A stretch of 64,000 nucleotides of DNA from JAXGPX01 sp040766745 (GCA_040766745.1 JAXGPX010000002.1:620001-684000), one strand, 5' to 3'; numbered from the stretch's first letter, positions 8,786 through 17,958 are shown. Notes: a model not told the origin generated them from the sequence alone. Made by a program: numbers and translations.

Positions 8786-9388
8786 TTGACGAAACCTCAG
8801 ATCTGGGTTGCTGCCATTTGCACACTTGCTGTTTACAGTTATCTATATAAAGAAAACCCTGTGTACAGGATTGCAGAGTATAGCCTGGTAGCTCTTTATA
8901 CATCTTATCAGATAAGCAGGTACATTCACTCTTACATCAAGCCGTATTTTAAGCAATATGTGATTGAAGAAAAGCAGTACTATTTCTATCTAATGGGTTT
9001 CTTTGGGCTACTTCTATACTTTAGGTATGCCCCTGCAAAGTACACGTGGATAGCAAGGTATCCGATTGCCGCATATGTAGGATGGGGCCTGGGTTACAAC
9101 CTAATCCGGCTTCCAAGGCCTGTTATGACACAGGTTGCCGACGCAATGAGAAAACTGGATTCTGTAAATAACATATTGTTTTTCCTGATGTTCCTGGCTG
9201 TAATGTCCTATTTCTTCTTTACGACAGGGAAACAGTCTAAGTTTATACAGGGTTCAGGCCGCATAGGCAGGTATATCATGATGGTTGGGTTTGGGACTGC
9301 GTTTGGTAACACTGTTCAGGGACGTATTTCATTGTTCCTTAATAGACTCAGTTTCTTGCTAACGGAATGGTTGGGTATTGCAGTCTAG
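8786..9388 (+). CDS. unrecognised membrane protein, last gene of the DUF6754 operon
   Basis: A 200-residue protein beginning at TTG 8786 with AGGAGGTG a few nt upstream. It has about five hydrophobic segments and a tyrosine- and lysine-rich loop at about residues 44-67, where SYIKPYFKQYVIEEKQYYFY is seen. The operon ends 25-60 nt later in a strong hairpin. I do not recognise the family. Two of the four genes in this operon start with TTG and one with GTG, which could moderate stoichiometry. Confidence 0.7.
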   Translation: MTKPQIWVAAICTLAVYSYLYKENPVYRIAEYSLVALYTSYQISRYIHSYIKPYFKQYVIEEKQYYFYLMGFFGLLLYFRYAPAKYTWIARYPIAAYVGWGLGYNLIRLPRPVMTQVADAMRKLDSVNNILFFLMFLAVMSYFFFTTGKQSKFIQGSGRIGRYIMMVGFGTAFGNTVQGRISLFLNRLSFLLTEWLGIAV

Positions 9389-9411
9389 CACGCATCGCAA
9401 TATGAGGCCTG

Positions 9412-9445
9412 AAAAGGAGGCACCCCCAACGGTGGTGCCTCCTTT
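9412..9445. terminator. bidirectional intrinsic terminator between convergent operons
   Basis: A perfect 12-bp stem, AAAGGAGGCACC (9413-9424) with GGTGCCTCCTTT (9434-9445), encloses a 9-nt loop. The A run on one side and T run on the other give a U tract in either direction. It sits between the DUF6754 operon (+) and the NUDIX-type gene (-), where a shared terminator is expected. Confidence 0.8.
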
Positions 9446-9461
9446 GGGTGGTGCGCTGTTT

Positions 9462-10088
9462 CTACACCAGGCCCTGCAATACCAGAGATGACCAGGTCTC
9501 AAAAGCCCCTAACTTGCTTAGCTTGTTCAGTTCTACCCAGGCTCCGAGCATTTTGTCAGTTTCTCTAACTGCCAGCAGAGGAGAGGGCAAGTGTACTACG
9601 GACACTACTCCCAGGTGAACCTGGCCAACTTCATTTTCGTCATCATTGAGAAATCCGATTATGCCTAACTGCGGGTTTCCTGCAAGGATGACCTCCTCAC
9701 GTATCTCCCTTATGGTGTTTAGCCCTACCAGGTTTTTTATGTCACCGATTCGCCTCTTTCCCGGCCATTTTATGTCTTCAACCGGATTCATGTGCCCGCC
9801 TACTCCTACTGAGAGAAGGCCACGGAGCCTCTTCTCGCCCTGGGTACTCAGGCGTTTCATAACGAATATTCTTTTGCCGGATATGAAAAGGGTATATGAA
9901 ATAAGCTGCTTAAACGAAGGATCTAATTCCAGAAGCTCCCTTGGCCTGAAAGTCGATTTTCTGGCTATGATTTGCCACACGTCTGATGTAGGTTTTCTTA
10001 AGCCACGCCAGGCACCTATTTTTGCGTATAGATCTTTGGTTGGAACGCATAGAACTTGTTCGTTGGGGTATGGGTTGGGTGCAGACAC
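9462..10088 (-). CDS. NUDIX-like hydrolase / phosphoesterase
   Basis: A 208-residue protein. The NUDIX-type signature begins with GVGGHMNPVED and ends with the catalytic helix NTIREIREEV, where the REIREE glutamates would bind the metal. About 20 extra residues separate the two halves, unlike a canonical 23-residue box. Nucleotide or phosphoester hydrolysis is inferred from the motif only. GTG 10088 is chosen because GGAGAGGAG precedes it by 9 nt. This places the start 4 nt after the upstream gene's stop, so the pair is probably co-translated. Confidence 0.7.
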   Translation of the reverse strand: MSAPNPYPNEQVLCVPTKDLYAKIGAWRGLRKPTSDVWQIIARKSTFRPRELLELDPSFKQLISYTLFISGKRIFVMKRLSTQGEKRLRGLLSVGVGGHMNPVEDIKWPGKRRIGDIKNLVGLNTIREIREEVILAGNPQLGIIGFLNDDENEVGQVHLGVVSVVHLPSPLLAVRETDKMLGAWVELNKLSKLGAFETWSSLVLQGLV

Positions 10089-10092
10089 TGGG

Positions 10093-10578
10093 TCAAACTC
10101 CTCTCCGGTCAATTGTGTATTTAATAAGGTTAAGTTTATCCAGCAGCGGAGTATTATTGTAGGAGACTGTGAACACAAAGTTATTAGTAAGGTCATATAG
10201 GCTGTAGAAAGCATCCAGTTCGCTCTTGCCAACGTAAGATGCAGCGTAGAAAGCGTACGTCAGGTGCCTGGGGTCAGATTTCGCAATAACCTGGCACAGG
10301 TAGCCTCGTTCCGTGTCAGGTTTCAGCCTAATACCCACTCTGATGGCAGTGTCTCCTACGAATACATCAGGGCCCGATTCAAACGGCTTGACACCGTTTT
10401 GAACTGAAGACAAGTATCCAGCCCAGGCCCGGGCCTTCTCCAGGGACGGATAGGACACAGCCAGTAGTGCAGATGGATTGGGATCCTGGGGCCCTATTTG
10501 CATTCCTCCGACAATAATGCGAGGGAACGAGGTAATGTGTTCGGTATGTTTGGCCATTTCGGCTCTGCTGTTATTCAC
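10093..10578 (-). CDS. hypothetical protein co-transcribed with the NUDIX gene
   Basis: A 161-residue soluble protein starting at GTG 10578 after GGGAGG with 9 nt spacing. No signal peptide or transmembrane helix is visible. It has no motif I can name; blocks such as RIIVGGMQIGPQDPNPSAL and SYVGKSELDAFYSLYDL could serve for a search. It is 4 nt upstream of the NUDIX-like gene, so a shared nucleotide- or repair-related role is possible but unproven. Confidence 0.65.
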   Translation of the reverse strand: MNNSRAEMAKHTEHITSFPRIIVGGMQIGPQDPNPSALLAVSYPSLEKARAWAGYLSSVQNGVKPFESGPDVFVGDTAIRVGIRLKPDTERGYLCQVIAKSDPRHLTYAFYAASYVGKSELDAFYSLYDLTNNFVFTVSYNNTPLLDKLNLIKYTIDRRGV

Positions 10579-10771
10579 GTAAACAATCCTCCCTGTTCCA
10601 ATTCATGATACCTAGAGGAATCTTTGCCACTGCGCCACAGTTACCACTGCTGTAAATCGTCAATCAGATGCGAACCCGGTCTGCGGTAAACTTCTGTTTC
10701 GTCCGCTCCTATCCTTCATTCATATCTCCTACTTATTAATAATAACCTTTTTTTGAAGTGAGGTGGGACAA

Positions 10772-11482
10772 ATGGCTTGGAAAGACAGTAAGGGGGCATA
10801 CAGGAGCAGGTGGCGGACTGAGAGTGAACCTGAATATCATTTCCCAAGTTGGGCCTGGCAGACCTTGGCGGCTGTGTTCATATTTTGTATTCTGCTTGGT
10901 GCATCAAGATCAAATACCGGAATGGCCCTAGAAGCAGTAGCGGTGGCCAGGGATGCAGTCAATACAGATACTACCTACCAGGACGTCAAAACCTGGATAG
11001 CAAAGCTGCCTGATACAGTGGCGGCGATCTCCAGGTTTGATCTGAGAGGTTTTTGGGCAGAGAGGGTTACAGGTAGGCAGAGTGCTCTTCTATGGCCTTG
11101 TGATGGGGAGGTCACGTCGTATTTCGGATGGAGGGCCAATGATGAAGCAACTGGTATGTCCCTCCATCAAGGAATAGATATTGATTCACCGGAGGGAGGC
11201 AAGGTAGTCGCAGTGCTAGATGGAATCATTACAGGCATAAGACAGTCACCTTCATACGGGATGGTAGTGGAGATTGAACACAGCCAGGGCTTTTCAAGTG
11301 TATACGGGCACCTTAGTTCCGCATCTGTAGTCAAAGATCAGAAAGTGAAAAAGGGAGAGGCCATTGGTACAGTGGGCGAAAGCGGCAATGCTACAGGCCC
11401 GCACCTTCATTTTGAAATCAGAAAAGACGGCATTGAAATCGATCCAATGACGCTGCTTCCGCCCAAGGCCAAAATGCAGTAA
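10772..11482 (+). CDS. membrane-anchored M23 (LytM) peptidase, SpoIVFA-like
   Basis: A 236-residue protein with one helix at about residues 25-42 and a C-terminal M23 domain. The zinc-ligand motifs HQGIDID and GPHLHFE are intact, so peptidase activity cannot be excluded, unlike many degenerate SpoIVFA proteins. It sits directly before an M50 site-2 protease in the spoIVFA-spoIVFB-rplU-prp-rpmA-obg neighbourhood known from spore formers. That points to a role in holding or activating the protease. ATG 10772 is preferred over the GTG 9 nt upstream because AGGTGG spans that GTG. Confidence 0.82.
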   Translation: MAWKDSKGAYRSRWRTESEPEYHFPSWAWQTLAAVFIFCILLGASRSNTGMALEAVAVARDAVNTDTTYQDVKTWIAKLPDTVAAISRFDLRGFWAERVTGRQSALLWPCDGEVTSYFGWRANDEATGMSLHQGIDIDSPEGGKVVAVLDGIITGIRQSPSYGMVVEIEHSQGFSSVYGHLSSASVVKDQKVKKGEAIGTVGESGNATGPHLHFEIRKDGIEIDPMTLLPPKAKMQ

Positions 11483-11587
11483 TACGTGTAACCAGCGGGA
11501 TTGCTTGAACCGCTAAAGGCGCCGGGATTCCCTGATCATTTAAGCCGCAGATTCAATGCGATTAACAGAAAGGAACATAGCTGCAAA

Positions 11588-12490
11588 ATGACATTTCCGG
11601 TGGCTAAGATAGGAAATACTCGAATATACGTCCACGTGACGTTTCTTCTGGCCGCTCTGGTACTCATTGGGTCAGGCTATGCCTTGTACTTTCTTGTGTT
11701 TTTGGGAAGTCTCATGGTTCATGAGATGGGGCACTTGATAGCCTCGGCCTTTCTTGGCGCAGAGATTACCGAAGTTGAGCTCTGGCCTTTCGGTGCAGTT
11801 GGAAAACTTGAAGGTGTATGGCAATTTGAACCTTGGCCAGAGGCGATGGTTGCCATATCAGGCCCTCTTCAAAGTGCCATGCTTGCTGCCATTGGCTTCC
11901 TCTCCTATATGGCCCTTGCTGCCAGGGTACCTGGAGTGCAGGCCCTAGGCCAATTTCCCTTGCTTGAGTTTCTAATTAAAGTGAATCTGGGACTTCTGGC
12001 TATGAACCTTATGCCTTGCCTGCCACTGGATGGAGGAAGATTCATAAGGGCTCAACTGTCGTTGCGAGCCGGTTACAAAGAAGCGTCTATGAAAGTTGCA
12101 AACCTGGGGATGTGGCTGGGGGCGATGTCCAGCGTCATTGGTGTTGTGGGTATATTTGCAGGGTATGATTGCTACACCTTGGTGCTTTTTGGGCCTTTTG
12201 TCATTTGGGGTTCAATAAAAGAGAAACAAGGAGTTGACCTTCACAACGCATTGATGTTGCTGGCGCGCAACGAAAGGCTTGCCAGGAAGCGGGCCATTTT
12301 AGTAGAAGAGATTATGGTACGTGAAGAAGTGCAGGTTAAAGACGTGGTGCAGCGGCTAAGGCCTTCGAAGTACTTCGTAATACTTGTTGTAGACAGGAGG
12401 ATGACAGTCCTTGGGTCAATAACCGAGACCAGATTGCTCGAGGCTTTCTACAAAGGTCTGGTTAATGTTAAGGTAAAGGAGCTCATTTAA
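11588..12490 (+). CDS. spoIVFB: M50 site-2 protease, SpoIVFB-like, with C-terminal CBS-like module
   Basis: About 300 residues with multiple membrane helices. The zinc motif HEMGH follows a helix, and the second metal-ligand motif reads CLPLDGGRF. Residues from about 245 form a soluble CBS-like tail (IMVREEVQVKDVV onward), as in B. subtilis SpoIVFB. By family it would cleave a membrane-tethered pro-sigma factor (pro-sigma-K type) in the mother cell. The frame is open to 11501, but MTFPVAKIGNTRIYVH from ATG 11588 is the usual family start. Its ribosome site, AGAAAGGA, is rather distant. Confidence 0.85.
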   Translation: MTFPVAKIGNTRIYVHVTFLLAALVLIGSGYALYFLVFLGSLMVHEMGHLIASAFLGAEITEVELWPFGAVGKLEGVWQFEPWPEAMVAISGPLQSAMLAAIGFLSYMALAARVPGVQALGQFPLLEFLIKVNLGLLAMNLMPCLPLDGGRFIRAQLSLRAGYKEASMKVANLGMWLGAMSSVIGVVGIFAGYDCYTLVLFGPFVIWGSIKEKQGVDLHNALMLLARNERLARKRAILVEEIMVREEVQVKDVVQRLRPSKYFVILVVDRRMTVLGSITETRLLEAFYKGLVNVKVKELI

Positions 12491-12615
12491 GCCACTCTCA
12501 CCTTGAACCTAATGGGAGCCAGACCATCAAGGGCTTTCTTGGCCAATCCACTTTTCCTTCTTGGTATCATAAGGGTTATAATGTACAGTAAGGGCAAGAG
12601 TACCTCTATAGATCA

Positions 12616-14592
12616 GTGGTAACACGAAAGGTTTGGTTAAGCGTGCCAAGAGGGGAACAGCAAAGTATCCCATGGAATGAATTGAAGCGGCATCTTGGTA
12701 AGGTAGAAAAGCCTGCCAGGTACACGGGTGGGGAGATCAATTCTCAGCCCAAAGCACATGATTCGGTCGATGTTTTGTTTGCCCTGGCCTTCCCTGATGT
12801 ATATGAAGTTGGAATGAGTCATCTTGGGTCACAGATTTTGTACTCCGTCCTCAACAGCCGCACTGACATTGCTTGCGAACGGGTATATGCCCCGTGGTTT
12901 GATATGGAAAACCTGCTCAGGGAAAAAGGTTGGCCCCTATTTAGCATTGAGAGCAGGCTCCCTCTTTCATCCTTCGATATTGTGGGGTTTTCATTGCAGT
13001 ATGAGCTCACGTACACAAACATACTAACAATGCTTGAGCTTGGGGGAGTTCCATTAAGATCTAAGGACAGAACCGAAGGTGATCCCCTGGTAATAGCCGG
13101 CGGGCCTTGTGCAATGTCCGCTGAGCCAATTGCGGAATTCATCGATGCCTTTGCATTAGGTGATGGCGAGGAACTTACCCTGGATATAACTGATGCTTAT
13201 AAGAACTGGAAACACTCCGGTAGATCGAGGCAAGACCTCCTTGCTGCGCTCTCACTGGTGGAAAGTGCATATGTCCCGGCCCTGTACAATGTTGAATACA
13301 ACCATGATGGGACAATCAACGAGATAACTTCGCGCCCTGTCAGGCTCGATGGCCAAGCCTACCAGGCCCTAAAAGCAGGTGTCAGTGACCAGGCGCTAAG
13401 AGACTGGTGTTTTCCTCAAGATATGCCCGGGCTGTTTAGGGCACCCCGAAGAGTCCGGCGCCGGGTTCTGAAGTCGTTGGAAGGCGCGCCGTTCCCCAAT
13501 AAGCCGTTAATACCATTGATGGAGCCTATCCACGATAGGGTAATGGTAGAGATATTCAGAGGATGTACTCAGGCGTGCAGATTCTGCCAGGCTGGAACCA
13601 TATACAGGCCTGTAAGGGAAAGAGGCCCTGAAACTGTGGAAAACCTGGCAAGGACCCTTCTTGAGAGTTCGGGTTATGATGAGGTTTCGCTGGTATCTCT
13701 GTCTTCGGCAGACTATGGCCATATCGAAGAACTAATATCCGGGCTTTTAGAAGACAATCCATGTGGAGCAAGGGTTTCTCTTCCATCCTTACGGATTGAC
13801 TCATTTTCTGTAGAACTTGCCAGGATTCTTGGGGCTTCCCGAAAGGCCGGGTTAACCCTGGCACCTGAGGCAGGATCCCAGAGAATGAGAGATATTATTA
13901 ACAAGAAAGTCACAGAGGAAGAAATTCTTGAGGCAGCCACTTCTGCGTTTTCGTCGGGGTTTTCCCACATTAAGCTTTATTTTATGATCGGCCTGCCTGG
14001 TGAGACTGACGATGATATTCTGGCCATCTCAAGCCTTGTAAAGCAGATCCGCCAGATAGGGAGAAACATGAAAGCAAGGCCTACAATTGTCGCCTCAGTT
14101 TCAGGGTTTGTGCCCAAGCCAAACACTCCTTTTCAGTGGGAGGCCTGTATAGAGCCGGAAGAACTTGTAAGGCGCCAGCGTCTCTTGGGCAGTGCGTTGC
14201 GGGGGCCTGGTATAGAGTACAGGTATCATGATGCGAAACTAACCTGGCTCGAGGCGGTTTTTGCCCGGGGTGACAGGCGGCTTTCCAGGGTACTGGAGAT
14301 TGCCTTTGAAAAGGGTGCAAGGTTTGACGCCTGGCCTAATATGCTCGATGAAAGCTTGTGGAAAGAAGTTTTTAACGACGCAGCGCTGAATCCTTCTTTC
14401 TTTGCCCACAGAGAGCGAAAACAAGATGAGGTATTTCCCTGGGAACACCTGGACACCGGAGTAACACGTTCGTATTTATCATTAGAACGGGAGCGGGCAA
14501 AGAAGGGGGCTATCACCAGGGATTGCAGGGCCGGCCATTGTGTCGGGTGTGGTGTATGTCCTGGGCTGGGAGTAGAGGTTTCACTTAGATGA
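12616..14592 (+). CDS. TIGR03960-family radical SAM protein
   Basis: About 658 residues. The N-terminal half has the B12-binding-like region of this family (FALAFPDVYEVGMSHLGSQI). The radical SAM core has the cluster motif GCTQACRFCQAG (CX3CX2C) near residue 315. The C-terminus ends in a cysteine cluster, HCVGCGVCPG, that may bind a second cluster. It is followed 10 nt later by the TIGR03936 protein, its usual partner upstream of RNase E/G, and a tRNA/rRNA modification role is commonly suspected. The start is uncertain: GTG 12616 is used, and TTG 12682 would give the KRHLGKVEKPARY start seen in homologues. Confidence 0.85.
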   Translation: MVTRKVWLSVPRGEQQSIPWNELKRHLGKVEKPARYTGGEINSQPKAHDSVDVLFALAFPDVYEVGMSHLGSQILYSVLNSRTDIACERVYAPWFDMENLLREKGWPLFSIESRLPLSSFDIVGFSLQYELTYTNILTMLELGGVPLRSKDRTEGDPLVIAGGPCAMSAEPIAEFIDAFALGDGEELTLDITDAYKNWKHSGRSRQDLLAALSLVESAYVPALYNVEYNHDGTINEITSRPVRLDGQAYQALKAGVSDQALRDWCFPQDMPGLFRAPRRVRRRVLKSLEGAPFPNKPLIPLMEPIHDRVMVEIFRGCTQACRFCQAGTIYRPVRERGPETVENLARTLLESSGYDEVSLVSLSSADYGHIEELISGLLEDNPCGARVSLPSLRIDSFSVELARILGASRKAGLTLAPEAGSQRMRDIINKKVTEEEILEAATSAFSSGFSHIKLYFMIGLPGETDDDILAISSLVKQIRQIGRNMKARPTIVASVSGFVPKPNTPFQWEACIEPEELVRRQRLLGSALRGPGIEYRYHDAKLTWLEAVFARGDRRLSRVLEIAFEKGARFDAWPNMLDESLWKEVFNDAALNPSFFAHRERKQDEVFPWEHLDTGVTRSYLSLERERAKKGAITRDCRAGHCVGCGVCPGLGVEVSLR

Positions 14593-14602
14593 ATGCTGTG
14601 TT

Positions 14603-15337
14603 TTGATAGATTTGAACCTGGAACGCAGTTTGAAGGTGACAGATTTGAAAGTTAGAGTCAAATACAAAAAAGGAGACAGGGTAAGATTTCTTAGCCACCT
14701 GGATCTTGCCCGTGTTATGAGGATGTCTCTTAAGAGGGCGAAATGGCCTGTGGCTATCACAAAAGGGTATTCGCCCAAGATGAGAGTTTCCTTCTATGCC
14801 CCTTTGCCTGTTGGAACCTCAGGAGAGGAAGAGTACATGGATGTTTTCTTGGATCAGTCCGGAACTGATCCTGTGGCGACTTCACAGATCCCAAACTTCC
14901 TAGTCCAGTTGACTCGTACTCTTTCAGGCGCTTTGCCAGAGGGGTTCTCGGTGAGTCAAGTTTTCATTGCTCCTGACAGCGAGAAACCTTTAGAGTCGCA
15001 AATCTTGGGTTCCTTATATAGCGTTGAGATTGAGGAGGTGAAAAGAGGCCTAGTTTCATCAGCCGCAGAGGCTTTTTTTAATGAGGAACAGGTTTTATTT
15101 GACATCGGAAGGCCCACAGGAACCAGAACGGTGGATCTGCGGAGATTCGTCGAATACATGAGGATCGAGCCGGATATAGATTTCGGCCATAATAATTTGA
15201 CACTTCTTATGAGAATCGGACATGAAAATGGGCGGACCGTGCGCCCTCAGTGGGTAATTGGTTCCTTATCCAGATTTGGGCTGGACATTGACACGAGCGA
15301 AGTAATAGTTGACAGGCTCAAGCTTTACTTTGAGTGA
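14603..15337 (+). CDS. TIGR03936 / DUF2344 family protein
   Basis: About 230-244 residues. The family block VKYKKGDRVRFLSHLDLARV and the following KRAKWPVAITKGYSPKMR are clear. The protein is soluble and always neighbours TIGR03960 radical SAM proteins, with which it is sometimes fused; its function is unknown. The frame allows TTG 14603, GTG 14636 or TTG 14645. The last has AAGGTG 6 nt upstream and gives the shortest, most family-like N-terminus. Its 3' end overlaps the open frame of the RNase gene. Confidence 0.83.
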   Translation: MIDLNLERSLKVTDLKVRVKYKKGDRVRFLSHLDLARVMRMSLKRAKWPVAITKGYSPKMRVSFYAPLPVGTSGEEEYMDVFLDQSGTDPVATSQIPNFLVQLTRTLSGALPEGFSVSQVFIAPDSEKPLESQILGSLYSVEIEEVKRGLVSSAAEAFFNEEQVLFDIGRPTGTRTVDLRRFVEYMRIEPDIDFGHNNLTLLMRIGHENGRTVRPQWVIGSLSRFGLDIDTSEVIVDRLKLYFE

Positions 15338-15429
15338 GAATAAATTGCGCCGGTACCTTCAGGGTTATTGCGGTGCGTAAAGATTTGCGCTATGAGCCAA
15401 ATTTGAGTTTAGGAGATGAACATACTCCC

Positions 15430-17166
15430 ATGAACAGGGAGATTCTTATTAATGCCAATTCAGATGAAACCAGGGCTGCCCTTGTTGAGGACGGCTCTGT
15501 TGTTGAGTTTTACATGGAGAGGCCTACCAGTCAGAAGACGGCAGGCAATATTTACCTGGGAAAGGTGATTAATGTCTTGCCCGGCATGCAGGCTGCATTT
15601 ATCGATATCGGGCAAGAGAAGAATGCGTTCTTGTATGTTGATGATGCTTTCCTGCCACCTGAACTTCAAAACAATGACGTTCCAAGGTTCAGAAAGAACC
15701 GGAAGAGGACAATAAACGATCTGGTCAAGCCAGGACAGAACATATTAGTTCAGGTTGTAAAGGAAGCCATTGGGACAAAAGGCGCCCGGGTAACAAGACA
15801 TGTGACGTTTCCAGGAAGATACCTGGTACTTATGCCAACAGTCAATTATGTAGGGGTATCAAGAAGAATTACAGAGGAATCTGAAAGACAAAGACTGCGT
15901 AAACTGGCCAAAGATATCAAACCCAAGAATATGGGAGTGATTATCAGAACAGTTGCGGAAAAGAAAACAAGAGAAGAAATCGAAAGGGATCTTTTGTTTG
16001 TCCTGAGACTTTGGGAGAGAGTACAGAGCAAAGTCAGCGGCCAGAAGGCACCTGCCCTCCTTCACCGGGACCTTGGCCTGGTTTTCAGGATGGTGCGGGA
16101 TGAGCTCAACCAGGAAACCACCAGGATGCTTGTGGACGATGGGCAGACTTACGGGAAAGTATTGGAACTCCTCGACAGCGTTTCTCCTGAGATGAAAGAT
16201 AGAGTCATCTACTATAGGGACAGGGAAATTCCCCTATTCAGCCTTTACGGCGTAGAGGCCGCAATTGAGCAGGCACTACAGCGTCAGGTATGGCTGAGGT
16301 CAGGCGGCTACATTGTCGTTGATAAGACTGAGGCATTAACAGTAATCGACGTTAATACCGGACGCTATGTTGGAGGTAAGAACCTTTCCGAGACTGTTTT
16401 CAAGACCAATATGGAAGCTTGTGAAGAGATATGCAGGCAGCTAAGATTGCGGGACATAGGCGGAATTATCGTCATTGATTTTATTGACATGGATAGTCCT
16501 GATCATAAGGCAAAGGTAGTGGCCGAGCTTGAAAAGCACTTAAAGAGAGACCACACAAAGACAGTTGTTGTAGGGCTTACAGGATTAGGGCTTGTAGAGA
16601 TGACAAGAAAAAAGGTCAGGCAAAGCCTTGACGCTCTAATGACAAGAATGTGCCCTTACTGCGGCGGTAAAGGGATCGTAATGTCTGAGGAAGCCGTAGC
16701 ATCAAGAATTCGCAGAGAGATTAGAAGGCTCCTGAGGAATTCCTACAGCGAAGCAGTATTAGTTGAGGTTAATCCTGGAGTGGCTTCTTATCTCATAGGC
16801 CCTGGCGGCAGCAATTTGAAAGAACTTGAAAAAGACACGGGGCGTAGCATTTTTATACGAGGCGCCGAGACTTTGCATATTGAAGAGATGAATGTCAAGG
16901 CCTTGGGCACCAAAGAAGAGATTGCCATTAAGGCAATTCCAGTACAGGTTGGAGATGTTATTGAAGTAGAAATCGAAGAGCCCCACTCTCAGAACTCTGG
17001 TGATGGAATAGCCAGAATTGAAGGTTACGTGATTGATATTCAAGACGGGGGCTCACGGGTCGGCCAAAAGGTAGAAGTCGAAATTACATCATGTTTCCGT
17101 ACTTTCGCAAAGGCCGTTCCTGTAGATACGGGCCGGCGAAAGCAAACCAAAAGCCAGGTTTCTTGA
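15430..17166 (+). CDS. rng: ribonuclease E/G family endoribonuclease
   Basis: A 578-residue protein. An S1-like RNA-binding segment occupies about residues 35-120 (NIYLGKVINVLPGMQAAFID). The catalytic domain contains the metal-binding block DVNTGRYVGGKNLSETV and IVIDFIDMD, and the Zn-link motif MCPYCGGKG follows. Homologues process rRNA and decay mRNA. ATG 15430 (MNREILINANSDETRAAL) is chosen as the family start over GTG 15334; TAGGAGATG lies about 13 nt upstream. It precedes rplU, the usual Clostridia order. Confidence 0.93.
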   Translation: MNREILINANSDETRAALVEDGSVVEFYMERPTSQKTAGNIYLGKVINVLPGMQAAFIDIGQEKNAFLYVDDAFLPPELQNNDVPRFRKNRKRTINDLVKPGQNILVQVVKEAIGTKGARVTRHVTFPGRYLVLMPTVNYVGVSRRITEESERQRLRKLAKDIKPKNMGVIIRTVAEKKTREEIERDLLFVLRLWERVQSKVSGQKAPALLHRDLGLVFRMVRDELNQETTRMLVDDGQTYGKVLELLDSVSPEMKDRVIYYRDREIPLFSLYGVEAAIEQALQRQVWLRSGGYIVVDKTEALTVIDVNTGRYVGGKNLSETVFKTNMEACEEICRQLRLRDIGGIIVIDFIDMDSPDHKAKVVAELEKHLKRDHTKTVVVGLTGLGLVEMTRKKVRQSLDALMTRMCPYCGGKGIVMSEEAVASRIRREIRRLLRNSYSEAVLVEVNPGVASYLIGPGGSNLKELEKDTGRSIFIRGAETLHIEEMNVKALGTKEEIAIKAIPVQVGDVIEVEIEEPHSQNSGDGIARIEGYVIDIQDGGSRVGQKVEVEITSCFRTFAKAVPVDTGRRKQTKSQVS

Positions 17167-17239
17167 CATGCTTTTCTCTGGCGTGCTAGACTGTAACGGT
17201 AACTGTATAGCTGGCTCAAGAGTAGGGGGTTTTCCTAAG

Positions 17240-17575
17240 TTGTACGCGATAGTAGAAACAGGCGGTAAGCAATATCGGGTATCACCTGGCAGCATTATAA
17301 GAGTCGAAAAGGTTAGCGGGGAGCGCGGCAATACATGGGTATTTGATAAAGTGCTTGCCATATCTGACGGCGAATCCTTGAAAGTTGGGAGGCCCTATGT
17401 TCAAGGAGCTGCAGTAAAGGGTACTATTATCCGCCAGGCTAAGGCCAGAAAAGTATTGGTTTTCAAGTACAGAGCCAAGACTAATTATAGAAAGCGTTAT
17501 GGGCACAGACAGCATTTTACCGAGATTAGGATTCAATCCATTGAAGAGAATGCTGAAAGCAACGCTTCTGCGTAA
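17240..17575 (+). CDS. rplU: 50S ribosomal protein L21
   Basis: A 111-residue protein beginning at TTG 17240 (YAIVETGGKQYRV) with TAGGGGGT 9 nt upstream. The conserved C-terminal KYRAKTNYRKRYGHRQ is present. The open frame extends 5' to 17168, but that segment is not ribosomal protein sequence. In B. subtilis the equivalent leader is an L21 autoregulatory element, and I could not confirm a structure here. Prp overlaps its 3' end. Confidence 0.96.
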   Translation: MYAIVETGGKQYRVSPGSIIRVEKVSGERGNTWVFDKVLAISDGESLKVGRPYVQGAAVKGTIIRQAKARKVLVFKYRAKTNYRKRYGHRQHFTEIRIQSIEENAESNASA

Positions 17576-17900
17576 AGATACAATGCCCGGGCAAGAAAAT
17601 AAGCCCGGACTGCTGGTTGGATTTAGAATTCGAGGCCATGCGGGTTTTGCAGAGTATGGCCAGGATATAGTTTGCGCAGGAGCATCAGCTATTGCTCAAG
17701 CGGCAGTTTTGGGGCTGAAAGATACGCTTGGCAGCAGTGTCAGCTTTCAGAGGGAGCCCGGTTTCCTGGAGGTACACATCTCACAGGAATCCTGCGGGAC
17801 TGCCTCCCAGGCAATTTTGAGGGCCTTAGAACTGGGGCTGTTGTCGATTTCCAGGGAATACTCAGGTTATGTTGATGTAACTTACGAGAATGTAGTATAG
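17550..17900 (+). CDS. prp: ribosomal-processing cysteine protease Prp
   Basis: A 116-residue protease that removes the N-terminal extension of L27. The catalytic His in RIRGHAGFAEYGQ and the Cys in DIVCAGASAIAQ are both present. ATG 17550 gives MLKATLLRKD, which matches the MIKV-type family N-terminus, and overlaps rplU by 26 nt. An internal ATG at 17583 is the alternative but would remove the first strand. Its substrate L27 is encoded next, with the expected cleavage motif. Confidence 0.9.
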   Translation: MLKATLLRKDTMPGQENKPGLLVGFRIRGHAGFAEYGQDIVCAGASAIAQAAVLGLKDTLGSSVSFQREPGFLEVHISQESCGTASQAILRALELGLLSISREYSGYVDVTYENVV

Positions 17901-17958
17901 AGTGGGCTTATGCAGCAGGCAATGCCAGGCTGCATAGATAGGAAGGAGGGGAGCAGCA

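Noticed and set aside
17168..17239. L21 leader RNA (autoregulatory element) or N-terminal extension of L21
   Set aside because: The position is right, but I could not draw a convincing conserved structure by eye; a covariance-model search would decide.
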